NCBI GenBank assembly: GCA_017984895.1 | Contig: JAGNYO010000024.1 | Location: forward strand, 1-34,617 | From: Sphingobium sp. | Lineage (GTDB): Bacteria > Pseudomonadota > Alphaproteobacteria > Sphingomonadales > Sphingomonadaceae | Direction: 5' to 3' | Length of the DNA stretch: 34,617 bases | Part shown: positions 17,495 to 26,424 of the stretch, in pieces | Numbering within the stretch: position 1 is the stretch's first letter | Layout of the letters: every line of letters starts with the position of its first letter | Notes under the pieces: generated by a model | Seen by the model: the letters and a program-made list of their open reading frames with translations, nothing else | What the model was told of the DNA's origin: nothing | The model's database searches: none | Translations under genes and position numbers: made by a program

Positions 17495-17614
17495 GGCAAG
17501 CTCGCATCCTTGTAATCTTCCGCTGCCCTACCATGTCCCACCGCTGATCGAAAGAGGCGCGCTGGGGCTGATTGTTCCGTTGAGTCTTTGCCACAGGGCG
17601 GATAAGGGAATGCG

Positions 17615-18232
17615 ATGACAGTCTATTTCCATGAAGAAGATCTGCCGGCCGGCGCGCTGGCGGAGGGTCCCGTCGCTATCGATACCGAAACCATGGGGCT
17701 CATTACGCCGCGTGACCGGCTATGCGTGGTGCAGATCAGCGACGGCAGCGGTGACGAGCATCTGGTGCGGTTCGGGCCGGGCAGCAGCTATGACGCGCCG
17801 AACCTCAAGGCGATTATCGCCGACCAGCACCGCCTCAAGATCTTTCACTTCGGCCGGTTCGATATCGCCGCGATCCGGCATTATCTGGGCATAGAGGTTG
17901 CTCCGGTCTATTGCACCAAGATCGCCTCTCGGCTGTGCCGCACCTATACGGACCGGCATGGCCTCAAGGAAATCGTCAAGGAATTGCTGGGCCAGGAGAT
18001 CAGCAAACAGCAGCAAAGCTCTGATTGGGGCGGCCCGGTGCTGTCCGATGCCCAGCGCGATTATGCCGCGTCCGACGTGCGCTATCTCCACGCGCTGAGG
18101 GAGGAGCTGGACCGCCGGCTGGCACGCGAGGGTCGCACCGCGCTGGCGCAGGCCTGCTTCGATTTTCTGCCCGCCCGCGCGCAGCTCGATCTTGCCGGAT
18201 GGCCCGAGATCGACATCTTCGCGCACATCTGA
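17615..18232 (+). CDS. nrnC: NrnC-type DEDDy exoribonuclease (RNase D-like)
   Basis: The 205-residue protein contains only the DEDDy 3'-5' exonuclease domain and lacks the HRDC domains of true RNase D. This size and make-up match alphaproteobacterial NrnC, which cleaves very short RNAs, chiefly dinucleotides. The catalytic residues are visible in AIDTETMGL (motif I), FHFGRFDIAAI (motif II) and YAASDVRYLHAL (motif III, with the tyrosine). It stands directly before lptC in the gene order usual for this group. Confidence 0.88.
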   Translation: MTVYFHEEDLPAGALAEGPVAIDTETMGLITPRDRLCVVQISDGSGDEHLVRFGPGSSYDAPNLKAIIADQHRLKIFHFGRFDIAAIRHYLGIEVAPVYCTKIASRLCRTYTDRHGLKEIVKELLGQEISKQQQSSDWGGPVLSDAQRDYAASDVRYLHALREELDRRLAREGRTALAQACFDFLPARAQLDLAGWPEIDIFAHI

Positions 18233-18247
18233 TCGTTTCAGGCCGTC

Positions 18248-18892
18248 ATGTCCCGCCTCGCCGATAGCCAGCGCAGCATCCGCCAGCAATGGGCGCTGCC
18301 CGGCGGTTCGCACGACAGGACGGTGCGGCTGCTCAAGCAAGCCTTGCCGGGCGCGGTGGCCGTGCTCGCGCTGTTTCTCATCAGTGCGCCGTTCGCGATG
18401 CAAAACGAGGTCAGTTTCCTGCTCGACAAGCGCGAGGTCGATCTGGCCGGTGAACGGCTGAAGGTGCGCGAGGCGCTCTATCGCGGGCAAGACAGCAAGG
18501 GCCGGCCCTTCTCGATCCGCGCCGGCTCCGCCGTGCAGAAAACCTCGCGCGAGCCGGTGGTGGAAATGAAGGATCTTTCTGCCCGCATCCTGATGAAGGA
18601 TGGCCCCGCCGTGCTGACCGCAAACACGGGCCGTTATTATATGGAAACGGAGAAGGTGGGTGTGACCGGTCCGGTGCAGTTCGATAGTGCGGGCGGCTAT
18701 CGGCTGACCACGCGCGATGTCGAGATCGACCTCAAGAAACGCAATATGGCCAGCCAGGGCGCCGTTCATGGCCGGATGCCGCTCGGCACTTTCAGCGCCA
18801 GCCATTTCTATGCCGATCTCGAAGGCCGCACGGTCACGTTACAGGGCAATGCCCGCTTGCGTATCGAGCAAATTCGCAGCAAAGGGCGTTGA
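18248..18892 (+). CDS. lptC: lipopolysaccharide transport protein LptC
   Basis: The 214-residue protein is the inner-membrane-anchored LptC subunit that passes lipopolysaccharide from the LptBFG transporter to LptA. A single membrane helix (residues 32-50) follows a short cytoplasmic N-terminus. The periplasmic part has the beta-jellyroll pattern, with LTANTGRYYMETEKVGVTG and FSASHFYADLEGRTVTLQGN. The stop is one base before the lptA start, showing an operon. Confidence 0.92.
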   Translation: MSRLADSQRSIRQQWALPGGSHDRTVRLLKQALPGAVAVLALFLISAPFAMQNEVSFLLDKREVDLAGERLKVREALYRGQDSKGRPFSIRAGSAVQKTSREPVVEMKDLSARILMKDGPAVLTANTGRYYMETEKVGVTGPVQFDSAGGYRLTTRDVEIDLKKRNMASQGAVHGRMPLGTFSASHFYADLEGRTVTLQGNARLRIEQIRSKGR

Positions 18893-18893
18893 T

Positions 18894-19457
18894 ATGCGTA
18901 AAACTTCCCCGATCCTCGCTTCCCTTTCGCTGGCGCTCGGCGGTGCCGCGCTGGCTGGCTATGGGCTGGCTGGCGCAGGTGCGGCGCAGGCGCAGCTCAC
19001 GCGCGGGCACGACAGCGATGCGCCGGTCGATTTTTCCGCCGACCGTATCGAGGTGCAGGACCGCGCGGACCGGGTTGTTGTCTCGGGCAACGTGCATGTG
19101 ACGCAGGCCGGGCTGGTGCTCGATGCTGCGCGGATGACAGTGGCGTATCGCAACGTCAATGGCGTGGAAATCCAGCGGCTCGATGCGTCCGGCGATGTGC
19201 GGGTTACGCGTGGGACAGACCGGGCGCATGGCGATGTTGCGATATATGATCTCAACAGCCGCATCATTACCATGCTGGGCAATGTGCATCTGTATCAGGG
19301 CAGCAATCATCTTACCGGCGGCAGGCTGGTGATGGACCTCAATAGCGGCCGCTCGACCGTCGACGGGCAGGCAGCGGCATCGGGCATCAACCCGCGTGGC
19401 GGCCGCGTGAGTGGCACCTTCACCGTTCCGGAACGCCAGGAAAGCGGGCAGAAGTAA
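18894..19457 (+). CDS. lptA: lipopolysaccharide transport periplasmic protein LptA
   Basis: The 187-residue protein has a signal peptide (residues 1-34, cut near AAQAQ) and the OstA/LptA domain that forms the periplasmic bridge for lipopolysaccharide. Typical strands are PVDFSADRIEVQD, RVVVSGNVHVTQAGLVLDAA and GNVHLYQGSNHLTGGRLVMDL. The start at 18894 follows the lptC stop with one base between and gives a proper signal peptide. The end is Arg/Gly/Ser rich. Confidence 0.93.
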   Translation: MRKTSPILASLSLALGGAALAGYGLAGAGAAQAQLTRGHDSDAPVDFSADRIEVQDRADRVVVSGNVHVTQAGLVLDAARMTVAYRNVNGVEIQRLDASGDVRVTRGTDRAHGDVAIYDLNSRIITMLGNVHLYQGSNHLTGGRLVMDLNSGRSTVDGQAAASGINPRGGRVSGTFTVPERQESGQK

Positions 19458-19601
19458 TCGCACTGCCGCATGCGCTCGCCGCAATACTCACCCGGCGGGC
19501 TTGACCCTCACGAAACAGCCATGCACAAAGCCTGCCAGTTTTTGGCTGGCTTGCGCATTTTTATTTCTCCTTAACCTTATTTATGCCAACAGGGACATGT
19601 C

Positions 19602-20393
19602 ATGGATGATGGTGCAGTGATCGACAGAGCCGGGCAGACCGGCGCTCAAGCTGAGGCTTCGCTGGCGGCGCGCGGCGGGCTGGAGGTTGTCTCGCTTGCC
19701 AAGAGCTATGACCGCAGGCCCGTGCTGGCGGATGTGTCGCTCACCGTCGCCAAGGGCGAGGTGGTGGGCCTGCTCGGCCCCAATGGCGCGGGCAAGACTA
19801 CCTGTTTTTATTCGATCATGGGCCTGGTGCGGCCGGATAGCGGGCGCATCGCGCTCGATGGGCACGACATCACCGGCCTGCCCATGTATCGCCGCGCCAT
19901 CCTCGGCATCGGCTATCTGCCGCAAGAAACATCGATCTTTCGCGGCATGACGGTGGAGCAGAATATTCTCGCGGTGCTGGAGCTGGCCGAACCTGATGAA
20001 GCCGCGCGCACTGCCCGGCTGGAAGAGCTGCTGTCCGAATTCGGGCTTGTCCGCCTGCGCGATGCGGCGGCGATGGCGCTTTCCGGTGGTGAGCGCCGCC
20101 GCTGCGAGATCGCCCGCGCGCTCGCCGCCAATCCGTCTATCGTCCTGCTCGATGAGCCGTTTGCCGGCATCGACCCGCTCTCCATCGCCGACATCCGTGA
20201 TCTGGTGAAGCAATTGCGCACGCGCGGCATCGGCGTACTCATCACCGATCATAACGTGCGCGAGACGCTGGAGATCGTTGATCGCGCCTGCATCATCTAT
20301 GATGGCAAGGTGCTGTTTGCGGGCCGCCCCGAAGAACTGGTCGCCAACGCCGAAGTCCGTCGCCTGTATCTGGGCGAGAGTTTCTCGATGTAA
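19602..20393 (+). CDS. lptB: lipopolysaccharide export ABC transporter ATP-binding protein LptB
   Basis: The 263-residue protein is the LptB ATPase that powers lipopolysaccharide extraction from the inner membrane. Walker A is GPNGAGKTT, the Q-loop is in LPQETSIFRG, the signature is LSGGERRRCEIARAL, and Walker B is IVLLDEPFAGIDP with the H-loop in ITDHNV. The first 25 residues are an extension before the usual LEVVSLAKSY. A 144-base gap separates it from lptA, holding a GCCAG/CTGGC hairpin and a T-rich stretch that may attenuate read-through. Confidence 0.96.
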   Translation: MDDGAVIDRAGQTGAQAEASLAARGGLEVVSLAKSYDRRPVLADVSLTVAKGEVVGLLGPNGAGKTTCFYSIMGLVRPDSGRIALDGHDITGLPMYRRAILGIGYLPQETSIFRGMTVEQNILAVLELAEPDEAARTARLEELLSEFGLVRLRDAAAMALSGGERRRCEIARALAANPSIVLLDEPFAGIDPLSIADIRDLVKQLRTRGIGVLITDHNVRETLEIVDRACIIYDGKVLFAGRPEELVANAEVRRLYLGESFSM

Positions 20394-20414
20394 CATGGCG
20401 GGGCGCGCGCGATA

Positions 20415-21935
20415 ATGGCACTCGCCCCCCGCCTCGATCTGCGGCAAAGCCAGTCGCTGGTCATGACGCCGCAGTTGCAGCAGGCGATCCGCCTGCTCGC
20501 GCTCTCCAATATTGAGATCGAGGGCTATATCGCGGGCGAGCTGGAGAAAAATCCGCTGCTGGAGATGGCGCGCAGCGACGCGGGGCAGGAGGGCGATGCC
20601 GCTCCGGAGCAGGAACCGATGCCGGACCTTCCATCGCTTAGCCCGGAGGCGACCAGCGACGCGATGATGCGGGACGATGCCGTATCCGCCGATAATCTGC
20701 TCGATAATGATGGCTCCTTTGAGAGCCGGGATGACGGCGGCGGAGCCAACGCTCCGGCGCGGGGAGAAAGCGACGGTCTTTCGGCGTCAGGCATGGACAG
20801 GGTGTCACACGGCTTTGGCGAGGATGGCCCTGACTTCGAGAATTTTGCCAGCCCCGGCATCGGCCTGCACGAGCATCTGATGGATCAGGCGCGGCTGCGC
20901 CTGTCCGGGACGGATCTTCTCATCGCCAGTCAGTTGATCGGCCAGATCGACGAGGCGGGCTATCTGGAGGCGGATCTGCTCACCCTCGCCTACGCACTCA
21001 AGGTATCGCTCGTGGAGGTCGAGCGGGTGCTGGGCGTGATCCAGGGGTTTGACCCCATCGGCGTGGGCGCGCGCACCCTCTCGGAATGTCTCGCGTTGCA
21101 GGCCAAGGAGGTGGACCGGCACGACCCCGCCATGGCGGCGCTGCTTGCCAATCTCGATCTGCTGGCCAAAGGCGCGCTGCCCCAATTACGGCGCATCTGC
21201 GGGGTGGACGAGGAAGATCTGGCTGACATGATTCGCGAGCTGCGCGGCTATGATCCCAAGCCTGGTCTGCGCTTTTCCACCAACGAGACGCAGGCTGTGG
21301 TGCCCGATATTTTCATAATGCCACAGGGCAAGGGTTGGGCTATCGAGATCAACAGCGCCACCCTGCCGCGCGTGCTCGTCAACCGCGCTTATTATACTGA
21401 GCTTTCGGGCGGGGTGCAGGACAAGGCATCGAAGGCGTGGTTGTCAGACTGCCTTGCGGGGGCGAACTGGCTGATAAAGGCGCTCGACCAGCGGCAAAAA
21501 ACCATCATCAAGGTCGCTACGGAGATCGTGCGGGCCCAGGAGGAGTTTTTCCTCCACGGTGTCGCGCATCTGAAGCCACTGACCCTGCGCACGGTGGCCG
21601 AGGCGGTCGGTATGCATGAATCAACCATTAGCCGCGTGACCAGCAACAAATATCTCTCCTGTCCGCGCGGGCTGTATGAACTCAAATATTTCTTCACCAG
21701 CGGCATTGCGTCGTCTGAAGGGGGCGAGGCTGTCTCCGCCGAAGCGGTCAAAAGCCGTATCCGTGCGCTGATCGGTGCCGAAGATCCGCGCCGCATCCTC
21801 TCCGACGACACGCTGGTCGATATGCTGCGCACCGAGGGGTTCGACCTCGCCCGGCGCACCGTCGCCAAATATCGCGAGGCGATGGGCATTGGCTCATCCG
21901 TGCAGCGGCGGCGCCAGAAGGTGCTAGGGGGTTGA
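20415..21935 (+). CDS. rpoN: RNA polymerase sigma-54 factor
   Basis: The 506-residue protein is the alternative sigma factor for promoters of the -24/-12 type, which need AAA+ activators. Region I is the Gln-rich LDLRQSQSLVMTPQLQQAI. An acidic, variable region II spans about residues 50-140. The core-binding domain follows, then a helix-turn-helix around TLRTVAEAVGMHESTISR and the RpoN box ARRTVAKYRE near the end, which reads the -24 element. Its place behind lptB is the standard alphaproteobacterial order. Confidence 0.97.
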   Translation: MALAPRLDLRQSQSLVMTPQLQQAIRLLALSNIEIEGYIAGELEKNPLLEMARSDAGQEGDAAPEQEPMPDLPSLSPEATSDAMMRDDAVSADNLLDNDGSFESRDDGGGANAPARGESDGLSASGMDRVSHGFGEDGPDFENFASPGIGLHEHLMDQARLRLSGTDLLIASQLIGQIDEAGYLEADLLTLAYALKVSLVEVERVLGVIQGFDPIGVGARTLSECLALQAKEVDRHDPAMAALLANLDLLAKGALPQLRRICGVDEEDLADMIRELRGYDPKPGLRFSTNETQAVVPDIFIMPQGKGWAIEINSATLPRVLVNRAYYTELSGGVQDKASKAWLSDCLAGANWLIKALDQRQKTIIKVATEIVRAQEEFFLHGVAHLKPLTLRTVAEAVGMHESTISRVTSNKYLSCPRGLYELKYFFTSGIASSEGGEAVSAEAVKSRIRALIGAEDPRRILSDDTLVDMLRTEGFDLARRTVAKYREAMGIGSSVQRRRQKVLGG

Positions 21936-22091
21936 GGCGGACATGCGGCGTCGGCAAAAGCTCTGCGATACCCTTCAGCTCCCGCTTGCCAGCGCCCGCA
22001 TCAGTCGTTAGACGCGCCCATTCCAGTGCGGTTTAATAATCGCCTGATTCATGCTTCGTGTCATCCGGCGCGCAGTAGTCAGGCAAAATGC

Positions 22092-22182
22092 GGAGCGGTG
22101 GCCGAGTGGTCGAAGGCGCTCGCCTGGAAAGTGAGTATACGTCAAAAGCGTATCGAGGGTTCGAATCCCTCCCGCTCCGCCA
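22092..22182 (+). tRNA. tRNA-Ser (anticodon GGA)
   Basis: A 91-base class II tRNA. The acceptor stem GGAGCGG pairs with CCGCTCC, followed by G and an encoded CCA. The D-loop has GCCGAGTGG, the anticodon loop reads CTGGAAA (GGA, reading UCC and UCU), the long variable arm is GTATACGTCAAAAGCGTAT and the T-arm is GAGGGTTCGAATCCCTC. It marks the left end of an integrated element. Confidence 0.97.
22142..22182. other. probable attachment core (attL) inside tRNA-Ser and recombinase 3' end
   Basis: The 3' part of the tRNA is read in antisense as the last codons of the large serine recombinase (MAEREGFEPSIRF, stop at 22142-22144). The change in base composition begins right after the tRNA. This is the expected layout when an element enters a tRNA gene and its own attachment core restores the tRNA 3' end. 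No second copy of the tRNA end was found to the right, so the other junction lies outside the window and the exact crossover is unknown. Confidence 0.6.
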
Positions 22183-23719
22183 TTACATTTTCACGCTCGC
22201 AAACGCTATTTAACACCTTGAAAGGCAAGGACAAATCAGCGGTTCGAACACCATCATTCCAGTCGTATGAAAGATGGGTGTCCAAAGTGAGTTGAAGGAC
22301 GATTCTCTTGTCCTCTAAAGTTCCATTTTCCCAATGTTTCCAAGGGTTTCCGAAGAAATCAATCGCGGTTCGAAAAGTCTCGTCGTAGCTCGGCAATGCC
22401 GTGCCACAACGGGCCGTTTTCTCCTCGAAAACGAGCTTCTGACGTTCAAGCTTTTCAATCTCCCGTTCGTATGCGCCGATGACCGTGGCGTTCTCCGAAC
22501 TGACGATACGGTCGAGAAGCTGTGAGATTTTCTGCTCAAGCTTGCCAATTTCCAGCTTGAGCGCCGCACGCATTTCCTTGGTCTCGGCTTGCGCCTCATC
22601 CCACCGCTTATGGTGAAGCTTCATCACGATAGAAAAAATTTCCTGCGACGGAACGAGCGCACGAAGCATATCTTCAAATCCGCGCTCCACCTTGTCGCGA
22701 GCGACGGATTTGCCGAACTTCTCGCATCCATGATGACGGCAGACATAATAAGGGTATGCCCTGCTTCGCCCCTTCGACCAGTTGGCGGTGAGCGGATGAC
22801 CGCAATCACCGCAGGTCACATATCCGCGCAGAGGGAAATCGGCGTTGATGTCGGCGCGTGCGACCGCAGGAAGTTTGCCAGAGAGCTTTTCCTGAATGCG
22901 CTGAAATGTCTCCATCGAGATCACGCCTTCATGCTGTCCTTTGCGTAGGGACACGCCCCAACTCTTGCTTTCGATATGTCCGGCATAAATCGGATTCGTC
23001 AGAATGCGATGCGCCTGCTGATTGGTGAGAAAGCCATGACGGCAAACCGGAAATTGCGGATGCGCTTCAAGAAAGCGTTTCACTTCCGCCTTTGTGTTGA
23101 AGCGTCCGCAGGCAAGACCATTGAGACCGTCGGCAATGATCGACGCCACCGGCTCATCACGAACAAGAACGCTCCCGCCCGCAGGGCTACGCTGATAGCG
23201 ATAGCCCAGAGGCGCATGATGCACCCAATAGCCATTGAGCATTCGCGCTCGCATTCGGTTGCGTGCCTGCTCGCCGTTTTTCTGGCGCTGATGCTGTGAC
23301 ACACTCGCGAGCAAATGCTCGACCAAGATGCTGTCTGAATCTTCGCCGAACTCGATGGACGGACTTTCCAGCACGCCACCCGCTTGAGAAATTTCCGCAC
23401 GCAGTTTCAAATGCGGTTCGATACCACGCGCAAGGCGGCTGATATCGTCGATGATGACGACGATATTCTCTTTGCGATGCTTCTTGAGGAAAGCCAGCAT
23501 GGTCAGCATACCGGGGCGACCAGCCACCGATCCCGACATATCGTCGCTGAACACACGCACAATCTCGTAATTGCGGAACTTCGCAAATTCGCGACAGCGC
23601 GTTTCCTGGCTATCGAGGCCGTTGCCTTCTTTCGCCTGTTTTTTGGTACTCACACGGCAGTAAATGACTGCCTTTTGGTTGTTTTGTCTCATCATCGTCG
23701 TCTTGCTTGGTGTTTTCAT
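22142..23719 (-). CDS. large serine recombinase (integrase)
   Basis: The roughly 525-residue protein is a large serine recombinase that inserts and excises the element. The N-terminal catalytic domain has VIYCRVSTKKQ (Ser24), DDMSGSVAGRPGM and IIDDISRLARG with the expected arginines. The recombinase domain follows (APLGYRYQ, LTNPIYAGHI), then a zinc ribbon (CGDCG...YVCRHHGC) and a coiled coil (about residues 380-460). The ATG at 23719 overlaps the upstream ORF stop (ATGA), supporting it over a GTG at 23728. The last residues derive from antisense tRNA. Large serine recombinases targeting tRNA genes are less common than tyrosine integrases. The element-like base composition begins here. Confidence 0.93.
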   Translation of the reverse strand: MKTPSKTTMMRQNNQKAVIYCRVSTKKQAKEGNGLDSQETRCREFAKFRNYEIVRVFSDDMSGSVAGRPGMLTMLAFLKKHRKENIVVIIDDISRLARGIEPHLKLRAEISQAGGVLESPSIEFGEDSDSILVEHLLASVSQHQRQKNGEQARNRMRARMLNGYWVHHAPLGYRYQRSPAGGSVLVRDEPVASIIADGLNGLACGRFNTKAEVKRFLEAHPQFPVCRHGFLTNQQAHRILTNPIYAGHIESKSWGVSLRKGQHEGVISMETFQRIQEKLSGKLPAVARADINADFPLRGYVTCGDCGHPLTANWSKGRSRAYPYYVCRHHGCEKFGKSVARDKVERGFEDMLRALVPSQEIFSIVMKLHHKRWDEAQAETKEMRAALKLEIGKLEQKISQLLDRIVSSENATVIGAYEREIEKLERQKLVFEEKTARCGTALPSYDETFRTAIDFFGNPWKHWENGTLEDKRIVLQLTLDTHLSYDWNDGVRTADLSLPFKVLNSVCERENVMAEREGFEPSIRF

Positions 23720-24042
23720 GGCGCACACTCTCCGCCAGCTAGTCCGCTGGCAGGATGGTTATATGTGGTCGCGCCCTCTCCCTTATCATTTTCGGGGAGG
23801 TCAACAGTTTCAGAAATCTCTGATGTCAGAAATCTACCATATTCGCGTGTGCCAGAGAAAGCATAATTTGCGCGTGATGACAAAGAAAGTTGCACGGGGT
23901 GCATACCGCGTGCCTGATCAATTAAAGAGATGATGATGTTGTCGATTAGTTGAATGATTTCATTCTGACGTTCCAACGGAATATCAAGGTGAGCGATTTC
24001 ACTTCGCAGCTCAACCAATTCATTCTCACTCAGAATATTCAT
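23716..24042 (-). CDS. small ORF coupled to the recombinase
   Basis: The 108-residue product is not recognised. The first half is helical and acidic (ENELVELRSEIAHLDIPLERQNEII, in two pieces), the second half polar with no membrane segment or cysteine pair. Its stop overlaps the recombinase start by four bases, so the two are likely translated together. A partner of a serine integrase in this place could be a directionality factor, but nothing in the sequence proves it. A GTTTCCCCCA motif lies about 63 bases before the start. Confidence 0.65.
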   Translation of the reverse strand: MNILSENELVELRSEIAHLDIPLERQNEIIQLIDNIIISLIDQARGMHPVQLSLSSRANYAFSGTREYGRFLTSEISETVDLPENDKGEGATTYNHPASGLAGGECAP

Positions 24043-24103
24043 TTACGCATCCATCAGCTCTTAGGAGCAATGAGAGCGTTTATGTCAGCCTGTATGTGGC
24101 TTT

Positions 24104-24114
24104 ATGGGGGAAAC
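24104..24114 (-). promoter_or_regulatory. GTTTCCCCCA motif, copy 1
   Basis: The minus strand reads GTTTCCCCCATA about 63 bases upstream of the recombinase-coupled ORF. It is one of four similar motifs in the element, all ahead of minus-strand genes and in the same orientation. Confidence 0.4.
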
Positions 24115-24202
24115 TTTGCTTTCATCGCACAAAAGGGCATTCCTTTAAATTATCACCACTCCCCAAGATGTGGTCATAAGTTCATGATAACACAAAATAA
24201 AT

Positions 24203-25954
24203 TTACTCCGCAAATTTGCGCGGTTTTATTGGTTCGAAATTTTCTTCATCGTAGTTCGTGCGCATGAGTGCGACCGGCGCATTGTCGATGAACACGATCT
24301 GCCGACCTGTTGAACGATCAAAGAGTCGCGCGATTTCATCAGGGTTCATCAAGGGCGTGCGGTGGATGGCTTCACTCACCGTTTCCGTCTTCGACGCGCC
24401 CGACGATGAACTATCACCTTGTTGTCTGCTCGCGCCACCTGATTGCCCATCCTGATGAGAAGCAGAAACATTCTGCCCAACGCCACTGGCGTTCGTGCGA
24501 CCAAGCAATGTCATCAATGATGATGCACCATCGCGCGCCGCCATCTGCGACAAATCTGGCATTTCAGAATGACCGATGCTTTGCCCGTCAGAGCGCGACC
24601 ATCCGCTGCTTTCGGTCTGACTTTGACTCTTGCTCACTTGCGTCGAGCTACCATCCGCAACGCTTTTTGTGCGACGGATAAGTTCAATCTGCCCCATGCG
24701 CTTCGACAACCAGTCCAGTGTCGTCATGTCGGAATTGGCGAAAAATTGCAGAATCCCAGCATTGCCCATGAAGGTTTCCCAGCTTTCGCGGTAATGTCGC
24801 TTGAGCTGTCCGAGGTCTTGCAGGATCGGCCACAGCTTCACGCCATATCCCGCCATCAATCCCGCCGCCTTTTCGATAACCTCAAGGCGACCCAATGATG
24901 CGAATTCATCGAGGATGAATAGCACCGGCTGACCGCAGGCTGGCTTATCCAGCCCTTGCGCTTCCATCCGATACAGAATGAGGTTGAGCATCAACCGCAA
25001 AAACCGTGCGTGCGTCGGAATGAAGCGCGCAGGCAGACACGCATAGATGCTCAGGCCGTTCGCACTGGTTTTGAGCGCGTCAATGTCAAGCTTCGCGCTC
25101 TCGTTGCCCTCAAGGCATTTGCGCATCCATTGGCTGGCAATAAATTTCGTATTGCGCCGTGCGGTTGATAGCACGCTTCCCTTTTCATTCTCCCCCATGT
25201 CGAGAATGGAATAGGCCGCGCCCGCGATAATGTCGCGCACAGCTCGATTGCGTGCGATGCTCCCCGTCATCGAATGCCACAACGCATCGAACGAGGAATA
25301 ACGTTGCGACTTTTCATCACCACCCAGCGTCGTCTCCGCATTCAGCATATCGGCATAGTCAGCGTCACCAAGCGTGAGGAGCTGACGCACGCGCACGAGT
25401 GAACGCGCCTTGCCTGTTTCCGTTGTCGCCACATGGAGAATAAGTGCTTCGACAATTTGTCGCGCACTTTCTGTCCAGTGAATATCTTTGCCGTCACCGC
25501 TATCGATCATCATCGCATCGCCGATGGCGGCTGCAATATCGATGGCATCATCCGCATCGCCATCAATGAGGTCGAGCGGATTAAACGTGACGCGCAGATT
25601 GTCAGGAACATCGGCAGCGCCATGCGGATCAATCACAGCTATACGATGCCCCGATATGGTGGCACGCAACGCCGCCGTGCGCGTTGCATTTTCTCCCTTT
25701 GGATCGTTGATGAAGCAACTGCCCTGCCACAGCAGCAGGTTGGGAATGATCGCAGAACGACCCTTACCAGACCGAGAGCCTGCAATAGTTACAATGTGGC
25801 GGTCATCATCATATCCGACCGCATGACCATTGCCATCGCGTCCCAGCCATAAACGCCCTTCACGCCATTGAGGCGCGCGCGTTTGCCATGATGCCGTGCC
25901 GAGCAGATCGGCACTTGTCGCATCGACAAGCCCACGCGGAAAGTCTGAAAACAT
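24203..25954 (-). CDS. VirD4/TraG-like type IV coupling ATPase lacking membrane anchor
   Basis: The 583-residue protein matches conjugative coupling proteins, hexameric ATPases that bring DNA to a type IV secretion channel. Walker A is AGSRSGKGRS (residues 58-67), followed by FINDPKGEN; Walker B is VLFILDEFASLG; LWPILQDLGQLKRHY also fits. The usual two N-terminal membrane helices are missing: the protein starts almost at the ATPase domain. Residues about 440-530 are Ser/Gln-rich low complexity before a final conserved piece (LMNPDEIARLF, RQIVFIDNAPV). The ATG has AAGGGG upstream. No relaxase or channel gene is in view. Confidence 0.92.
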   Translation of the reverse strand: MFSDFPRGLVDATSADLLGTASWQTRAPQWREGRLWLGRDGNGHAVGYDDDRHIVTIAGSRSGKGRSAIIPNLLLWQGSCFINDPKGENATRTAALRATISGHRIAVIDPHGAADVPDNLRVTFNPLDLIDGDADDAIDIAAAIGDAMMIDSGDGKDIHWTESARQIVEALILHVATTETGKARSLVRVRQLLTLGDADYADMLNAETTLGGDEKSQRYSSFDALWHSMTGSIARNRAVRDIIAGAAYSILDMGENEKGSVLSTARRNTKFIASQWMRKCLEGNESAKLDIDALKTSANGLSIYACLPARFIPTHARFLRLMLNLILYRMEAQGLDKPACGQPVLFILDEFASLGRLEVIEKAAGLMAGYGVKLWPILQDLGQLKRHYRESWETFMGNAGILQFFANSDMTTLDWLSKRMGQIELIRRTKSVADGSSTQVSKSQSQTESSGWSRSDGQSIGHSEMPDLSQMAARDGASSLMTLLGRTNASGVGQNVSASHQDGQSGGASRQQGDSSSSGASKTETVSEAIHRTPLMNPDEIARLFDRSTGRQIVFIDNAPVALMRTNYDEENFEPIKPRKFAE

Positions 25955-25980
25955 CGCTCAGCCCCTTGCCAAAAAATTGG

Positions 25981-25996
25981 CACGTCCTGCCACGTG
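25981..25996. promoter_or_regulatory. inverted repeat before the coupling-ATPase gene
   Basis: CACGT and ACGTG face each other with a six-base spacer, 27-42 bases before the ATG. This may be an operator; the protein that binds it is unknown. Confidence 0.35.
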
Positions 25997-26008
25997 TCAG
26001 ATTGGATT

Positions 26009-26018
26009 TTGGGGGCAA
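26009..26018 (-). promoter_or_regulatory. GTTGCCCCCA motif, copy 2
   Basis: The minus strand reads GTTGCCCCCAAA about 57 bases upstream of the coupling-ATPase gene, just beyond its CACGT inverted repeat. Confidence 0.4.
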
Positions 26019-26181
26019 CATACGTTGAGTACGGTCATTCGCCTCTTTAATCCTCCCAAACAACTATAGGATGTGGGTTATTTAGGGATAAATCGTTCTA
26101 TTAAGGTGTAAATTACAAATAACAATCAAAGGCTTGTATATTTTCTTGCATAAATTCAATTAAATAAAGTAGTGTCTGACC

Positions 26182-26424
26182 ATGAGTGATTTTATTGGTT
26201 TAAGAATAACAAGACGAATACAAGAAAAAACAGGCCTTTCTTTCAACACGATCGGAACAATCGTAGACGTGTTTAACTGCTCCGTAATGGCGTGGGGCGT
26301 ATATCATTTGTACACTACACCACCCTACGGAGGGTATGAACCTACGACTCAACAACATTATCAGTCGGACTGTCCGCCGCCATCGGATAATAAAATCTTA
26401 TCGTTACACCGAAATCCACAATGA
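26182..26424 (+). CDS. possible small protein with one hydrophobic segment
   Basis: The 80-residue frame starts with MSDFIGLRITRRIQEKTG and has one moderately hydrophobic stretch (about residues 22-43). It is not recognised. No good ribosome site precedes the ATG, and its last 83 bases overlap the end of the convergent membrane-protein gene, so it may be spurious. The sequence before it is very AT-rich and could hold a promoter. Confidence 0.35.
   Translation: MSDFIGLRITRRIQEKTGLSFNTIGTIVDVFNCSVMAWGVYHLYTTPPYGGYEPTTQQHYQSDCPPPSDNKILSLHRNPQ

Noticed and set aside
17720-18805. Minus-strand frame of 361 codons opposite nrnC and lptC
   Set aside because: Antisense shadow spanning two recognised genes; no motif and no ribosome site.
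22225-22240. GGTTCGAA close to the tRNA as a second att or tRNA remnant
   Set aside because: Only eight bases match the T-arm and they lie inside the recombinase gene.
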